64,000 bases of DNA from a bacterium (GTDB taxonomy: Bacteria > Joyebacterota > Joyebacteria > Joyebacterales > Joyebacteraceae), in assembly GCA_025774245.1 (NCBI GenBank), contig JALGWI010000003.1, positions 1 through 64,000 of the forward strand. Reading direction: 5' to 3'. The notes under the pieces were generated by a model. That model made no database searches. It was given only the letters and a program-made list of their open reading frames with translations, and was not told the DNA's origin. The position numbers and the translations under genes were made by a program. Of the stretch, positions 26,428 to 33,338 are shown one piece after another. The stretch's first letter is position 1. The number at the start of each line of letters is the position of its first letter.

Positions 26428-26690
26428 CCATTTCGCCTGATCGAGGGTTTGACCGGACCGCCGCAGCCGGCTGAGAGAGGACGTCGGCCGCGAGACCGAC
26501 GATCCTCCGGCTCGGGGGGCCCGCGCGGAGGGAGCGGGCGGAGAGGCGTCAGGCGTCCGCCGTGGCCGGCTCGCCGCGACACGACCCGCCCGGCTCCGCG
26601 ACGGCTCCGCGAGCGCTCGCTTCGCACGGTGCGAGGCGAGGCCCGTTTCGCACCGTGCGACACGGGGCGTCGCGCGCCCCACCGGGCAGC
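26428..26690. other. GC-rich non-coding stretch between selA and the secreted-protein gene
   Basis: No credible coding region: the open frames here are Arg/Pro/Ser-rich and overlap without ribosome-binding sites. Two 13-bp dyads sit at 26622-26634 and 26648-26660 and are described separately. Nothing else with recognisable function was seen in the first 190 bases. Confidence 0.5.
26622..26660. repeat. Pair of 13-bp dyads TCGCAC-N-GTGCGA
   Basis: TCGCACGGTGCGA (26622-26634) and TCGCACCGTGCGA (26648-26660) are each palindromic around one central base and are reverse complements of each other; their centres are 26 bases apart, close to 2.5 helical turns. They lie about 128 and 154 bases upstream of the start predicted for the sigma-54 promoter at 26754, a normal distance for an enhancer-binding activator. 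The same half-sites recur next to the sigma-54 promoter at 62459. Confidence 0.6.
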
Positions 26691-26692
26691 GT

Positions 26693-26727
26693 ATCCGTAA
26701 CATACCAACATACAATGCGTTACGGAT
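26693..26727. repeat. 9-bp inverted repeat ATCCGTAAC / GTTACGGAT upstream of a sigma-54 promoter
   Basis: The arms ATCCGTAAC (26693-26701) and GTTACGGAT (26719-26727) are perfect and flank a 17-base AT-rich centre. The dyad lies about 70 bases upstream of the predicted transcription start of the secreted-protein gene. It may be a binding site for a regulator, with arms one and a half turns apart, or an RNA hairpin of an unseen transcript; binding site is preferred because no RNA gene is recognisable. Confidence 0.5.
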
Positions 26728-26753
26728 GCTCGACTTCGCGGTTGCATTTGTGA

Positions 26754-26770
26754 TTGGCACGTCAATTGCA
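26754..26770 (+). promoter_or_regulatory. Sigma-54 (RpoN) -24/-12 promoter for the secreted-protein gene
   Basis: TTGGCACGTCAATTGCA matches the RpoN consensus YTGGCACG-N4-TTGCW at every defined position, with the -24 GG and -12 GC exactly ten bases apart. Transcription would start about 26782, 180 bases before the ATG at 26961. The region is markedly richer in A/T than its surroundings. Sigma-54 promoters need an AAA+ activator; candidate upstream dyads are listed at 26622 and 26693. Confidence 0.8.
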
Positions 26771-26824
26771 CGATTTGATGTGGGGATCCCCCGGAACAGG
26801 CTCTGGGGAGGGCTCGCGATTGGG

Positions 26825-26834
26825 AAGGAGGTGA
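26825..26834 (+). other. Orphan perfect Shine-Dalgarno sequence in the leader
   Basis: AAGGAGGTGA is fully complementary to the usual 16S rRNA 3' end but has no ATG, GTG or TTG at a workable distance downstream except the GTG that overlaps it. It lies within the predicted 5' leader of the secreted-protein mRNA, about 45 bases after the expected start. It might be a ribosome standby or regulatory element, or chance. Confidence 0.3.
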
Positions 26835-26960
26835 GGCCGGAACGGAGTACGCCGGGCGGGATCGCCAGTCCGGCGCGTTCGCATTCGCGGTCGTGGGAGC
26901 GCGATCTCCCGCCCGCGGATTCGCCGGGGGCCATAGTGAGCGCCAAAGGAGTGAGGCACG

Positions 26961-28184
26961 ATGAAGAACCTGCTATCGATTGCTGTCGTCCTGATCGCTG
27001 TGTTCGCAGTCGCGACGTGCAGCTTCGCGAAGAAGACCGAAGCGACGTGCGCCAAGACGGTGGCCGTGAACGAGGGACGCAGCCCGGTCATCCTCTTCTT
27101 CGACGACATGGAGAGCGGGACGAACGGATGGACGAGCTTCGACAACACTGCTACGACGACACCCAAGTTCCATCTCGACACGTACTACGCATACGAGCGG
27201 ACGTACTCGTGGTGGTGCGGCGAGCTGAACGCGGCCTTTTCGGGTGGTGACGGCTACGCCAACGGTTGGGACATGCGGCTCGACATCCCGCCGACCGACG
27301 TGAGCGGCGCAACGTACCCGATCCTGACCTACGCTCTTCGTTACGACTCGGAGCCCGGGTACGACTACACCTACGTCCAGGCGGAGAGCCTCGGCGTGTT
27401 CCGGAATCTGAACCGCGGCTACAACGGAACGAGCGGCGGCTGGCAGGATCTTGGCGCCTACGGATTCGCCATTGGGAACTACGACAATCCGTTCGTCGGC
27501 CGCTTCCGCTTCATCTCGGACGGCGCGTGGTCGGACGCCGACGGACTCTACGACACCGACGGCGGCGCGTTCCACATCGACAACGTCAAGCTCTTCGATT
27601 TCTACGGCGGCATGACCTACTTCCTCGACGATGGCGAGGGCGGCGGCCTCTGCGTGCCCTCCGTTCCGGCATCGGCCGGCGACTGGTGGCACATCATCGA
27701 CAGGGCTTGCCCGGCGTACAGCGCCCCGCACTCGTGGTGGTGCGGCGACGACGCCGACACGGGCCTCATCCCGCCGAACCTGAGCAACGCCCTCTACTCC
27801 CCCGTCATCAACACGGTCGGGGTCTCCATCTGCACCATGCGGATGATGCTGCATGCCGAGGTGCCCACGGTCGACAACGACTACTGGACCGAGGAGGTCA
27901 CGACCGACGGGGGCTCGAACTGGCAGCTCACGGGAGCCTGGTGGGGCGACTTCGGGCAGTGCGACGGTTGGGGCACGTCCGGCATCAACGGCACCGACCT
28001 CTCACAGTATCTGCCGGGCAACTCGTTCCAGTTCCGCCTGACCTTCTTCACGACCGACAACGGGTGTGGTCCGGGCGCCGCCGGTGGCGCCGGCATCACG
28101 CTGGACGACTTCTGGGTCGAGGACTGGACGGGAACGGCCGTCGAGGAGACGACCTGGGGCAAGTTGAAGGCCCTCTACCGGTAG
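26961..28184 (+). CDS. Secreted two-module protein with 'SWWCG' motifs and a WG-K-LYR C-terminal tail
   Basis: This is the only plus-strand gene. AAAGGAG precedes the ATG by 9 bases. The 407 residues start with a signal peptide (MKNLLSIAVVLIAVFAVATC, then SFAKK). Two related modules follow. Module one, about 45-215, begins ILFFDDMESGTNGWTSF and has ERTYSWWCGE. Module two, about 218-395, begins MTYFLDDGEGGGLC and has YSAPHSWWCGDD. Each ends in a beta-rich, Tyr/Trp/Asp-rich region (for example GGAFHIDNVKLFDF, AGITLDDFWVEDW), resembling MAM or jelly-roll carbohydrate-binding domains attached to M6 peptidases. No catalytic motif is seen. The tail TAVEETTWGKLKALYR may be a sorting signal. Expression from a sigma-54 promoter suggests regulated export. 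Function not identified. Confidence 0.85.
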   Translation: MKNLLSIAVVLIAVFAVATCSFAKKTEATCAKTVAVNEGRSPVILFFDDMESGTNGWTSFDNTATTTPKFHLDTYYAYERTYSWWCGELNAAFSGGDGYANGWDMRLDIPPTDVSGATYPILTYALRYDSEPGYDYTYVQAESLGVFRNLNRGYNGTSGGWQDLGAYGFAIGNYDNPFVGRFRFISDGAWSDADGLYDTDGGAFHIDNVKLFDFYGGMTYFLDDGEGGGLCVPSVPASAGDWWHIIDRACPAYSAPHSWWCGDDADTGLIPPNLSNALYSPVINTVGVSICTMRMMLHAEVPTVDNDYWTEEVTTDGGSNWQLTGAWWGDFGQCDGWGTSGINGTDLSQYLPGNSFQFRLTFFTTDNGCGPGAAGGAGITLDDFWVEDWTGTAVEETTWGKLKALYR

Positions 28185-28231
28185 TCCGGGAACGACTGGG
28201 ATCGCGTCGAGGCGTCGGCGCGACAAACAGC

Positions 28232-28264
28232 GCGAGGGGCAGCGGACGATCCGCGGCCCCTCGC
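28232..28264. terminator. Bidirectional terminator hairpin between convergent genes
   Basis: GCGAGGGGC and GCCCCTCGC form a perfect 9-bp stem with an inner GCGGA/TCCGC stem and a short loop. It lies 48 bases after the secreted-protein stop and 84 bases after the stop of the convergent permease gene. On the minus strand it is followed by GCTGTTTGTC, on the plus strand by GTGCTATTG; neither is a strong T tract. Confidence 0.6.
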
Positions 28265-28347
28265 GTGCTATTGCAGACGAGCCATCGCAGGCGCGTCGTC
28301 GTCGGGCTGTCCTCCTCGCGCATCCGTCGCCACGCCCTCCCCCGTGA

Positions 28348-29661
28348 CTACAGGTAGCGGAGAGCGATGTAGCCGGTCGTGATGGCGAGGCAGATTGCGG
28401 TGATGGGTACGCCTATCCTCGCGTAGCCCGCGAACGTCAGGGGCTCTCGTCCTTGCCTCGAGAGACCGACGACGGCCATGTTCGCGGCGGCGCCGACGAC
28501 CGTCGCGTTCCCACCGAGGCACGCTCCGGCGGCGAGAGCCCACCAGAACGCGTAGGAGATCCCGGGATCGCCCGCCTGGGCGAAGTGGTTCACCAGAACC
28601 TGGACGAGCGGGATCAGCACCGTCACGGTCGGCACGGCCGAGATGAGCGCGGCGAGCGCCGCGGTCCCCCACAGGAGGAGCAGGATGAGGACGGCCGGGT
28701 TCTCCGAAAGCGACAGGAAGCCGTGGGCGAGGAACTCCACGACGCCGACCTTCTCGAGGCCGCCGACGAGCACGAAGAGGCCGATGAAGAAGAAGAGCAC
28801 ACCCCACTCGACGTCGGCGAGAAGCTCCTCCGGATCGGCCCGCGTGACAATGAGGAGGAGCGCCGCCCCGGCGAGCGCCACGGTGGCGGGTGCGAGACCC
28901 AGCTCGTGGTGGAAGAGGAACCCGACGAGAACCAGGCCGATCACGAGGATGCTCCGTTTGAGGAGCCCGGGATCCCTGATAGCCTGTGCGGGGTCCATCG
29001 ACGCGAGCGATTTCATCTTCGCGTCCTCGGGGGGCGCAAGGAAGCTCCCCCTCGTCCAGACGCGCAGGTAGACGAGGCTCACGACGAGGCAGATCGCCGC
29101 GAGCGGGCCCAGGTTCGTCAGGAAGTCGACGAAGCTCAGACCGCCACCGTCCGGCGGGATGATCGCGCGGCTCCCAACGAGGATATTGGGCGGATCGCCG
29201 ATCATGGTTGCCATCCCGCCGATGTTCGCGCTCACGATCTCCATGACGAGGAACGGCAGGGCGCTCTTCCCCAGGAGGTCGGAGACGAGGAACACGACTG
29301 GCACGATCATGAGGACGGTCGTCACGTTGTCGATGAGGGCCGAGGCAAAGGCGGTGATCGCCGCGAAGCCGGCGAAGATGAGGAACATGCGCCCTCGGCC
29401 CTGCTTGGCGACCTTGAGCGCGAGGAAGCGGAACACGCCGGTCCGTTTGAGGACCGCCACGATCAGCATCATCCCGACGAGGAGGCCGATCGTGTTGAAG
29501 TCGACGAAGCCGACGGCCTCTTCCTGGGACAGAGAAAGCCCCGGCAGGAGCAACAACGCAAGAGCTCCCGCCAGGGCGATCGTGGTTCGGTGAAGTCGCT
29601 CGGTGACGATGAAGAAGTAGGTGATCAGGAAGACCGCCGTCACCGCGACGACCGGGTACAT
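28348..29661 (-). CDS. ArsB/NhaD-type ion permease (IT superfamily)
   Basis: A 437-residue protein with about eleven hydrophobic segments. It has LHRTTIALAGALALLLLPGL near the start, the re-entrant-loop motifs GLLVGMMLIVAVLKRTGVF, ASALIDNVTTVLMIVPVVF and IGGMATMIGDPPNILVGSRA, and the second-half equivalents SAVPTVTVLIPLVQVLVN and GACLGGNATVVGAAANMAVV. The NVTTVL and GDPPNI / GGNATVVGAAANM motifs are those of the ArsB/NhaD/P-protein family, which includes Na+/H+ antiporters, arsenite pumps and citrate/anion carriers. No arsenic gene neighbours are present; a Na+/H+ antiporter or anion carrier is as likely. It follows the PpiC-like lipoprotein gene by 27 bases. Confidence 0.8.
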   Translation of the reverse strand: MYPVVAVTAVFLITYFFIVTERLHRTTIALAGALALLLLPGLSLSQEEAVGFVDFNTIGLLVGMMLIVAVLKRTGVFRFLALKVAKQGRGRMFLIFAGFAAITAFASALIDNVTTVLMIVPVVFLVSDLLGKSALPFLVMEIVSANIGGMATMIGDPPNILVGSRAIIPPDGGGLSFVDFLTNLGPLAAICLVVSLVYLRVWTRGSFLAPPEDAKMKSLASMDPAQAIRDPGLLKRSILVIGLVLVGFLFHHELGLAPATVALAGAALLLIVTRADPEELLADVEWGVLFFFIGLFVLVGGLEKVGVVEFLAHGFLSLSENPAVLILLLLWGTAALAALISAVPTVTVLIPLVQVLVNHFAQAGDPGISYAFWWALAAGACLGGNATVVGAAANMAVVGLSRQGREPLTFAGYARIGVPITAICLAITTGYIALRYL

Positions 29662-29688
29662 TCTCCGAAGGCCTTTCTGCCTGCTACA

Positions 29689-30858
29689 CTACTCAGGCGA
29701 GAGGACGTCCGACTCGTCGAACGGGGGACTCGCCTCTCCCATGTTCTCGATCATCCACTGGGCCGAGTCGACCAGCTCCGAATCGGGGTATTCCGACAGC
29801 ACGCGCTCGAAGGCGTTTCTGGCGGGCCCGTAGTTGTTGAGCTCCTCCGCGTGGATGAACCCGATCATGAACTGCGCCTCGGCGGCGTGGTCTCCCTCCG
29901 GGTAGTTGAAGACGAGCTCCGTGTAGTAGTTCAGACGGTCGAGGGGATCGTCGGTCTCCTGGGCGAGCGTGAAGAGCTCTTCCTCGGTCCGGGGTTGGCT
30001 ACGGAACGCCTTCTCGTTGATCTCGGCGCCGTGCCGCTCCTTCAGCTGTGCCAGAGTCTCCTGGTAGTACTCCCTCACCTTGGTCGGCTTCAGGCTCTGG
30101 ACGATCTGGTCCCGCACGTCATCGAGGGGCTTCTTGCCGGCTTCGATCTTCTCCTCGATCCGGACGATGTGCCAGCCCTTCTCCGACCTCAGGGGCTCCG
30201 TCACCTCCCCGACCTTCCACGCGAACAGCTCGTCGATGAAGTCCGCGTCGATTCCGACGTTCGGCAGCTCGTCGCCCAGGTGGAGCGACCGCATCAGCCC
30301 CCCGGCCTGCTTCGTCGACGCGTCTGTAGACACCTCGCGCGCGACCGAGGCGAAGTCCTCGCCCGCGAGCACCCGTCGCCGGGCCTCCGCCGCCTGCCCG
30401 CGCGTGTTCGTCATGATGTGCCTGAACTTGATCCGCGCGCGCCGCTGGAACTGCTCGTCGTGCTCATCGTAGTACGCCTCGACGTCCGTCTCGGGTACGT
30501 CGACGACCGCCTCGATCTCATCCCGGTAGAACGCCTGGATCATCGCGCGACGCTTCATCTGCTCCAGGTTCTTCACGACCTCCGCGTCCTTGTCGTAGCC
30601 GGCTCGCTCCGCGGCCTGGTAGAGGACCTCCTCCTCGATGAGGCGCTCGAGGAAATCGATCGTCCCCTCGGGGCCCTGGAACTGCTGCCGGGTGAACGGC
30701 GGGAGCTCCGCGAGCTTCTGCTTGAGCTCGGTCTCCGTGATGTTCACGCGCCCTACCCTGGCAACGACCTGCTCTCCCTGATCGCCGCCGCATCCGGACA
30801 GGAGGGCGGTCGTCACGCAGAGGGAGATCAGGAGAAGCGCGTAGACGAATCTCTGCAT
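29689..30858 (-). CDS. PpiC/SurA-type peptidyl-prolyl isomerase lipoprotein with a C-terminal TPR-like region
   Basis: The ATG at 30858, behind GGGAGG, gives 389 residues. A lipoprotein signal (FVYALLLISLCVTTALLSGC) places it in the periplasm, tethered to a membrane. Residues 30-130 resemble the SurA N-domain (VARVGRVNITETELKQKLAE, FLERLIEEEVLYQAAERAG). Residues 135-235 are the parvulin PPIase (IKFRHIMTNTRGQAAEARRR, FASVAREVSTDASTKQAGGL, EVTEPLRSEKGWHIVRIEEK). Residues 310-380 look like two TPRs of the BamD/YbgF kind (YYTELVFNYPEGDHAAEAQF, then ARNAFERVLSEYPDSELVDS). Foldase plus BamD-like repeats suggests a factor in outer-membrane protein assembly. It follows rplI by 90 bases. Confidence 0.82.
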   Translation of the reverse strand: MQRFVYALLLISLCVTTALLSGCGGDQGEQVVARVGRVNITETELKQKLAELPPFTRQQFQGPEGTIDFLERLIEEEVLYQAAERAGYDKDAEVVKNLEQMKRRAMIQAFYRDEIEAVVDVPETDVEAYYDEHDEQFQRRARIKFRHIMTNTRGQAAEARRRVLAGEDFASVAREVSTDASTKQAGGLMRSLHLGDELPNVGIDADFIDELFAWKVGEVTEPLRSEKGWHIVRIEEKIEAGKKPLDDVRDQIVQSLKPTKVREYYQETLAQLKERHGAEINEKAFRSQPRTEEELFTLAQETDDPLDRLNYYTELVFNYPEGDHAAEAQFMIGFIHAEELNNYGPARNAFERVLSEYPDSELVDSAQWMIENMGEASPPFDESDVLSPE

Positions 30859-30948
30859 ATGTTCCTCCCGAGTCTCAGTCGATCGAGTCTCGGCCGACGA
30901 CCAGAGCGCCGTCACGGGGACGGCGGCCCGCCGGCCGCGATGCTCGAC

Positions 30949-31392
30949 CTACTCCCTGATGACCCACACCTTGATTTCCGCGAACACGTCCTTGAACAGC
31001 TCGATCTTCACGGGGTAGACCCCGAGCATCTTGATCGGCTCTTCCAGCTTGATCACGTGCTCGTCGACCTCGACGGCCTGGTCCGCAAGAGCCGCGACGA
31101 TGTCGCGCTCGTGAACGGCACCGTAGAGCTTGTCGCTCTCGTCCGCCTGAACGCGCACGGTACACGAGACCGCGTTGAGCTTCTCGGCCATCTCCTCGGC
31201 GGCGCTCTTGTCCTTCCTGAACCGCGTCTCCTCGAGCTTGATCTTCCCCTGGAGGCGAGCGAGGTTCCCCGCGTTCGCAGGCAGCGCCTTACCGCTGGGG
31301 ATGAGGAAGTTCCTTCCGTAGCCGTCCTTCACCGTCACGACGTCGCCCTGGGAGCCGAGACGCTGTACGTCCTCTGTCAGAATCAGTTTCAT
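30949..31392 (-). CDS. rplI: 50S ribosomal protein L9
   Basis: 147 residues, the standard length. MKLILTEDVQRLGSQGDVVT and KDGYGRNFLIPSGKALPA are the conserved N-domain, which binds 23S rRNA. A central helix rich in Lys/Glu (NLARLQGKIKLEETRFRKDK) links to the C-domain, LYGAVHERDIVAALADQAVE. It completes the rpsF-rpsR-rplI set; no ssb or dnaB is present, unlike in many bacteria. Confidence 0.97.
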   Translation of the reverse strand: MKLILTEDVQRLGSQGDVVTVKDGYGRNFLIPSGKALPANAGNLARLQGKIKLEETRFRKDKSAAEEMAEKLNAVSCTVRVQADESDKLYGAVHERDIVAALADQAVEVDEHVIKLEEPIKMLGVYPVKIELFKDVFAEIKVWVIRE

Positions 31393-31425
31393 CGTGCTTC
31401 CCCCTGATGCCGTGGGTCCGTGACC

Positions 31426-31662
31426 CTACCCGTGCCTGTGGTGTCTGCCGACGTACGGCATGAGGGCGATCTGTCTGGCGCGCTTGATCGCGGTGGCCAG
31501 CTGTCGCTGGTGCCGCGCGCACGTCCCCGTCACTCTCCGCGGGATGATCTTGCCGTGCTCGGTGACGAAGCGCAGAAGGCGCTTCTCGTCCTTGTAATCG
31601 AGCTTCACGATCTTGTCCTGGCAGAATCGGCAGAACTTCCCGTGTCGTTCCCTTCTCGCCAT
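31426..31662 (-). CDS. rpsR: 30S ribosomal protein S18
   Basis: 78 residues. [20 protein letters not shown] has the N-terminal cysteines of zinc-type S18, and [20 protein letters not shown] and [19 protein letters not shown] are conserved. Two pairs of metal ligands (Cys11 and Cys14; the later Cys48-His region) suggest a zinc-binding form. It lies 40 bases downstream of rpsF with which its product pairs in the 30S platform. Confidence 0.97.
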   Translation of the reverse strand: MARRERHGKFCRFCQDKIVKLDYKDEKRLLRFVTEHGKIIPRRVTGTCARHQRQLATAIKRARQIALMPYVGRHHRHG

Positions 31663-31702
31663 GAGTGCCTCCGTAGGTGGTGGATTCCTCGCCAGAGGCG
31701 AG

Positions 31703-31993
31703 CTACTCTTCCAGGTTGATGCTCATGTGCCTCAGGATGTTCTCGTTGAGGCGATAGACCTGGCCGAGCCTCTCGATCGAAGCCGGATCAGTCTCGTACT
31801 TGAGAAAGGCGTAGTAGCCGTCGGTCTGCCCCTTGATCTCGTAGGCGAGTCGACGTCTGCCCCACTGATTCCACTCCTGGATCGCGCCACCCTCTTTGGC
31901 GATGAGCTCCTCGATCTTGGCGATCTCACGCGCGAGCCCGTCCTCGTCGAGAGCGCTGCTGAAGATGAACGTTGCCTCGTACGCTCTTCCCAT
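31703..31993 (-). CDS. rpsF: 30S ribosomal protein S6
   Basis: 96 residues: [40 protein letters not shown] and [20 protein letters not shown] are the ferredoxin-like S6 fold. It is the first gene of the ribosomal operon, with AGGAGGG about 8 bases before the ATG. S6 and S18 often repress their own mRNA leader; the 190-base gap upstream holds several GC-rich hairpins but I could not assign the motif. Confidence 0.97.
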   Translation of the reverse strand: MGRAYEATFIFSSALDEDGLAREIAKIEELIAKEGGAIQEWNQWGRRRLAYEIKGQTDGYYAFLKYETDPASIERLGQVYRLNENILRHMSINLEE

Positions 31994-32186
31994 CTGTTGA
32001 AGCCCTCCTCTCGGTCTTCACATCGCGACCCCGCCACGTGGACGGAGTGAGGAGACCCCGCCTTGAGGCGCCGCTTTTGCGGCCGACCTCCCGGCGAGAC
32101 GTACCTCCAATCCGCACTAACATTCCCGGACTCTACCGGGGCCGGGTTCCCCACGCCTGTTCCGTTTCACGGCGCTTCGCGCGCCT
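31994..32186. other. rpsF leader and ychF-rpsF intergenic region
   Basis: A 193-base gap. Read on the minus strand it contains GGCGC-GCGAA-GCGCC just after ychF (weak terminator candidate), then CCGC-AAAA-GCGG and nearby stems, and the palindrome CCACGTGG 40 bases before rpsF. No clear -35/-10 pair was found. An S6:S18 autoregulatory leader is possible but not demonstrable by eye. Confidence 0.35.
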
Positions 32187-33281
32187 CTAGTGGAAGTGCA
32201 CGAGGATGACGTCGCCGTCGACGACGACGTTGTCGCGCCCCTCCGTTCTGACGTGGCCCTTCTCGCGAGCGCCGTGCATTGAACCGCCGTCGACGAGATC
32301 GTCGAACGACACGACCTCCGCCTTGATGAAGCCCTTCTCCATGTCGGAGTGGATCGTGCCGGCCGCCGTGACGACCGACGTCCCCTCCCGGACCGTCCAT
32401 GCCCTGACCTCGGTGCCCTTGATCGTGAAGAACGTCACGAGGCCCAGCAGCCGGTACCCGGTCCTGACGAGTCGCATGAGCCCCGGTTCTTCGAGTCCGA
32501 GGCCGGTCAGGAAGTCGGCGCGCTCGTCTGCGGCAAGGCCGACGAGCTCCGACTCGAGCGACGCGGCGAGCGGCAGTACCTTCCAGGGCGGCTCACCGGT
32601 AGCGGCCGCGATCCGCTCGACCCACTGCTTCTCTCCGTCGCCGACGTCGGTCTCGGAGATGTTCGCGACGAAGAGCACGTCCTTCGCGGTCAGGAAGCAG
32701 TACTCCGCGAGCTCCCGCTTCTCCGTTTCGGAGAACTCGAGCCGGCGGATCGGCGTCCCGGCGTCGAGCGCTTCCCTGGCGCGCTCGAGAGCGGTGACGG
32801 CGGGTTCCGCCTCCTTGTCTCCCCTTGAGAGGTCCTTCCTCTTCTTCTCGAGGTTCCTGTCGACCGTCGCGAGATCGGCGAGCAGGAGCTCCGTCTCGAT
32901 GATCCCGATGTCGCGCTCCGGGTCGATCGGCCCCTCGACGTGGCCCACGGAGGGGTCCTCGAAGCAGCGAACAACCTCCACGACGGCGTCCACGTCCCTG
33001 ATGTTCGCGAGGAACTTGTTCCCCAGGCCCTCTCCGTGGCTCGCGCCCCTCACGAGGCCGGCGATGTCCACGAACCGGATCGTCGTCGACGTCAGCTTCT
33101 CGGGCTCGAGGAGCCCGCCCAGACGGACGAGCCTCTCGTCAGGCACCGGGACCACGCCGACGTTGGCGTCCACCGTGCAGAACGCGTAGTTGCTGCACGG
33201 AACGCTCGTCCCGGCCAGGCCGTTGAAGAGCGTGGACTTCCCGACGTTCGGGAGTCCGATGATGCCGAGGTCGAGCGACAC
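32187..33281 (-). CDS. ychF: Redox-regulated ATPase YchF
   Basis: 364 residues. LGIIGLPNVGKSTLFNGLAG is the Obg-family P-loop; NYAFCTVDANVGVVPVPDER is the YchF signature, and TTIRFVDIAGLVRGASHGEG the G3 region. The G4 element is NISETD (VLFVANISETDVGDG), as expected for ATP- rather than GTP-specific YchF. A coiled-coil insert follows (TVDRNLEKKRKDLSRGD) and a TGS domain forms the C-terminus (LVTFFTIKGTEVRAWTVREG to VVVDGDVILVHFH). YchF/OLA1 associates with ribosomes and responds to stress. Confidence 0.97.
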   Translation of the reverse strand: MSLDLGIIGLPNVGKSTLFNGLAGTSVPCSNYAFCTVDANVGVVPVPDERLVRLGGLLEPEKLTSTTIRFVDIAGLVRGASHGEGLGNKFLANIRDVDAVVEVVRCFEDPSVGHVEGPIDPERDIGIIETELLLADLATVDRNLEKKRKDLSRGDKEAEPAVTALERAREALDAGTPIRRLEFSETEKRELAEYCFLTAKDVLFVANISETDVGDGEKQWVERIAAATGEPPWKVLPLAASLESELVGLAADERADFLTGLGLEEPGLMRLVRTGYRLLGLVTFFTIKGTEVRAWTVREGTSVVTAAGTIHSDMEKGFIKAEVVSFDDLVDGGSMHGAREKGHVRTEGRDNVVVDGDVILVHFH

Positions 33282-33338
33282 GATCGCTCCCCAAGCTCCT
33301 TCGGCCCCTCGCCTCCCCGGCCACGCCTGCGGGCCAAT

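Noticed and set aside
26257-26946. Minus-strand open frames in the selA upstream gap
   Set aside because: Arg/Ser/Pro-rich, cover promoter elements and palindromes, no credible start; treated as non-coding.
31994-32186. S6:S18 autoregulatory leader
   Set aside because: Hairpins exist but the defining bulged CCG structure could not be located with confidence.
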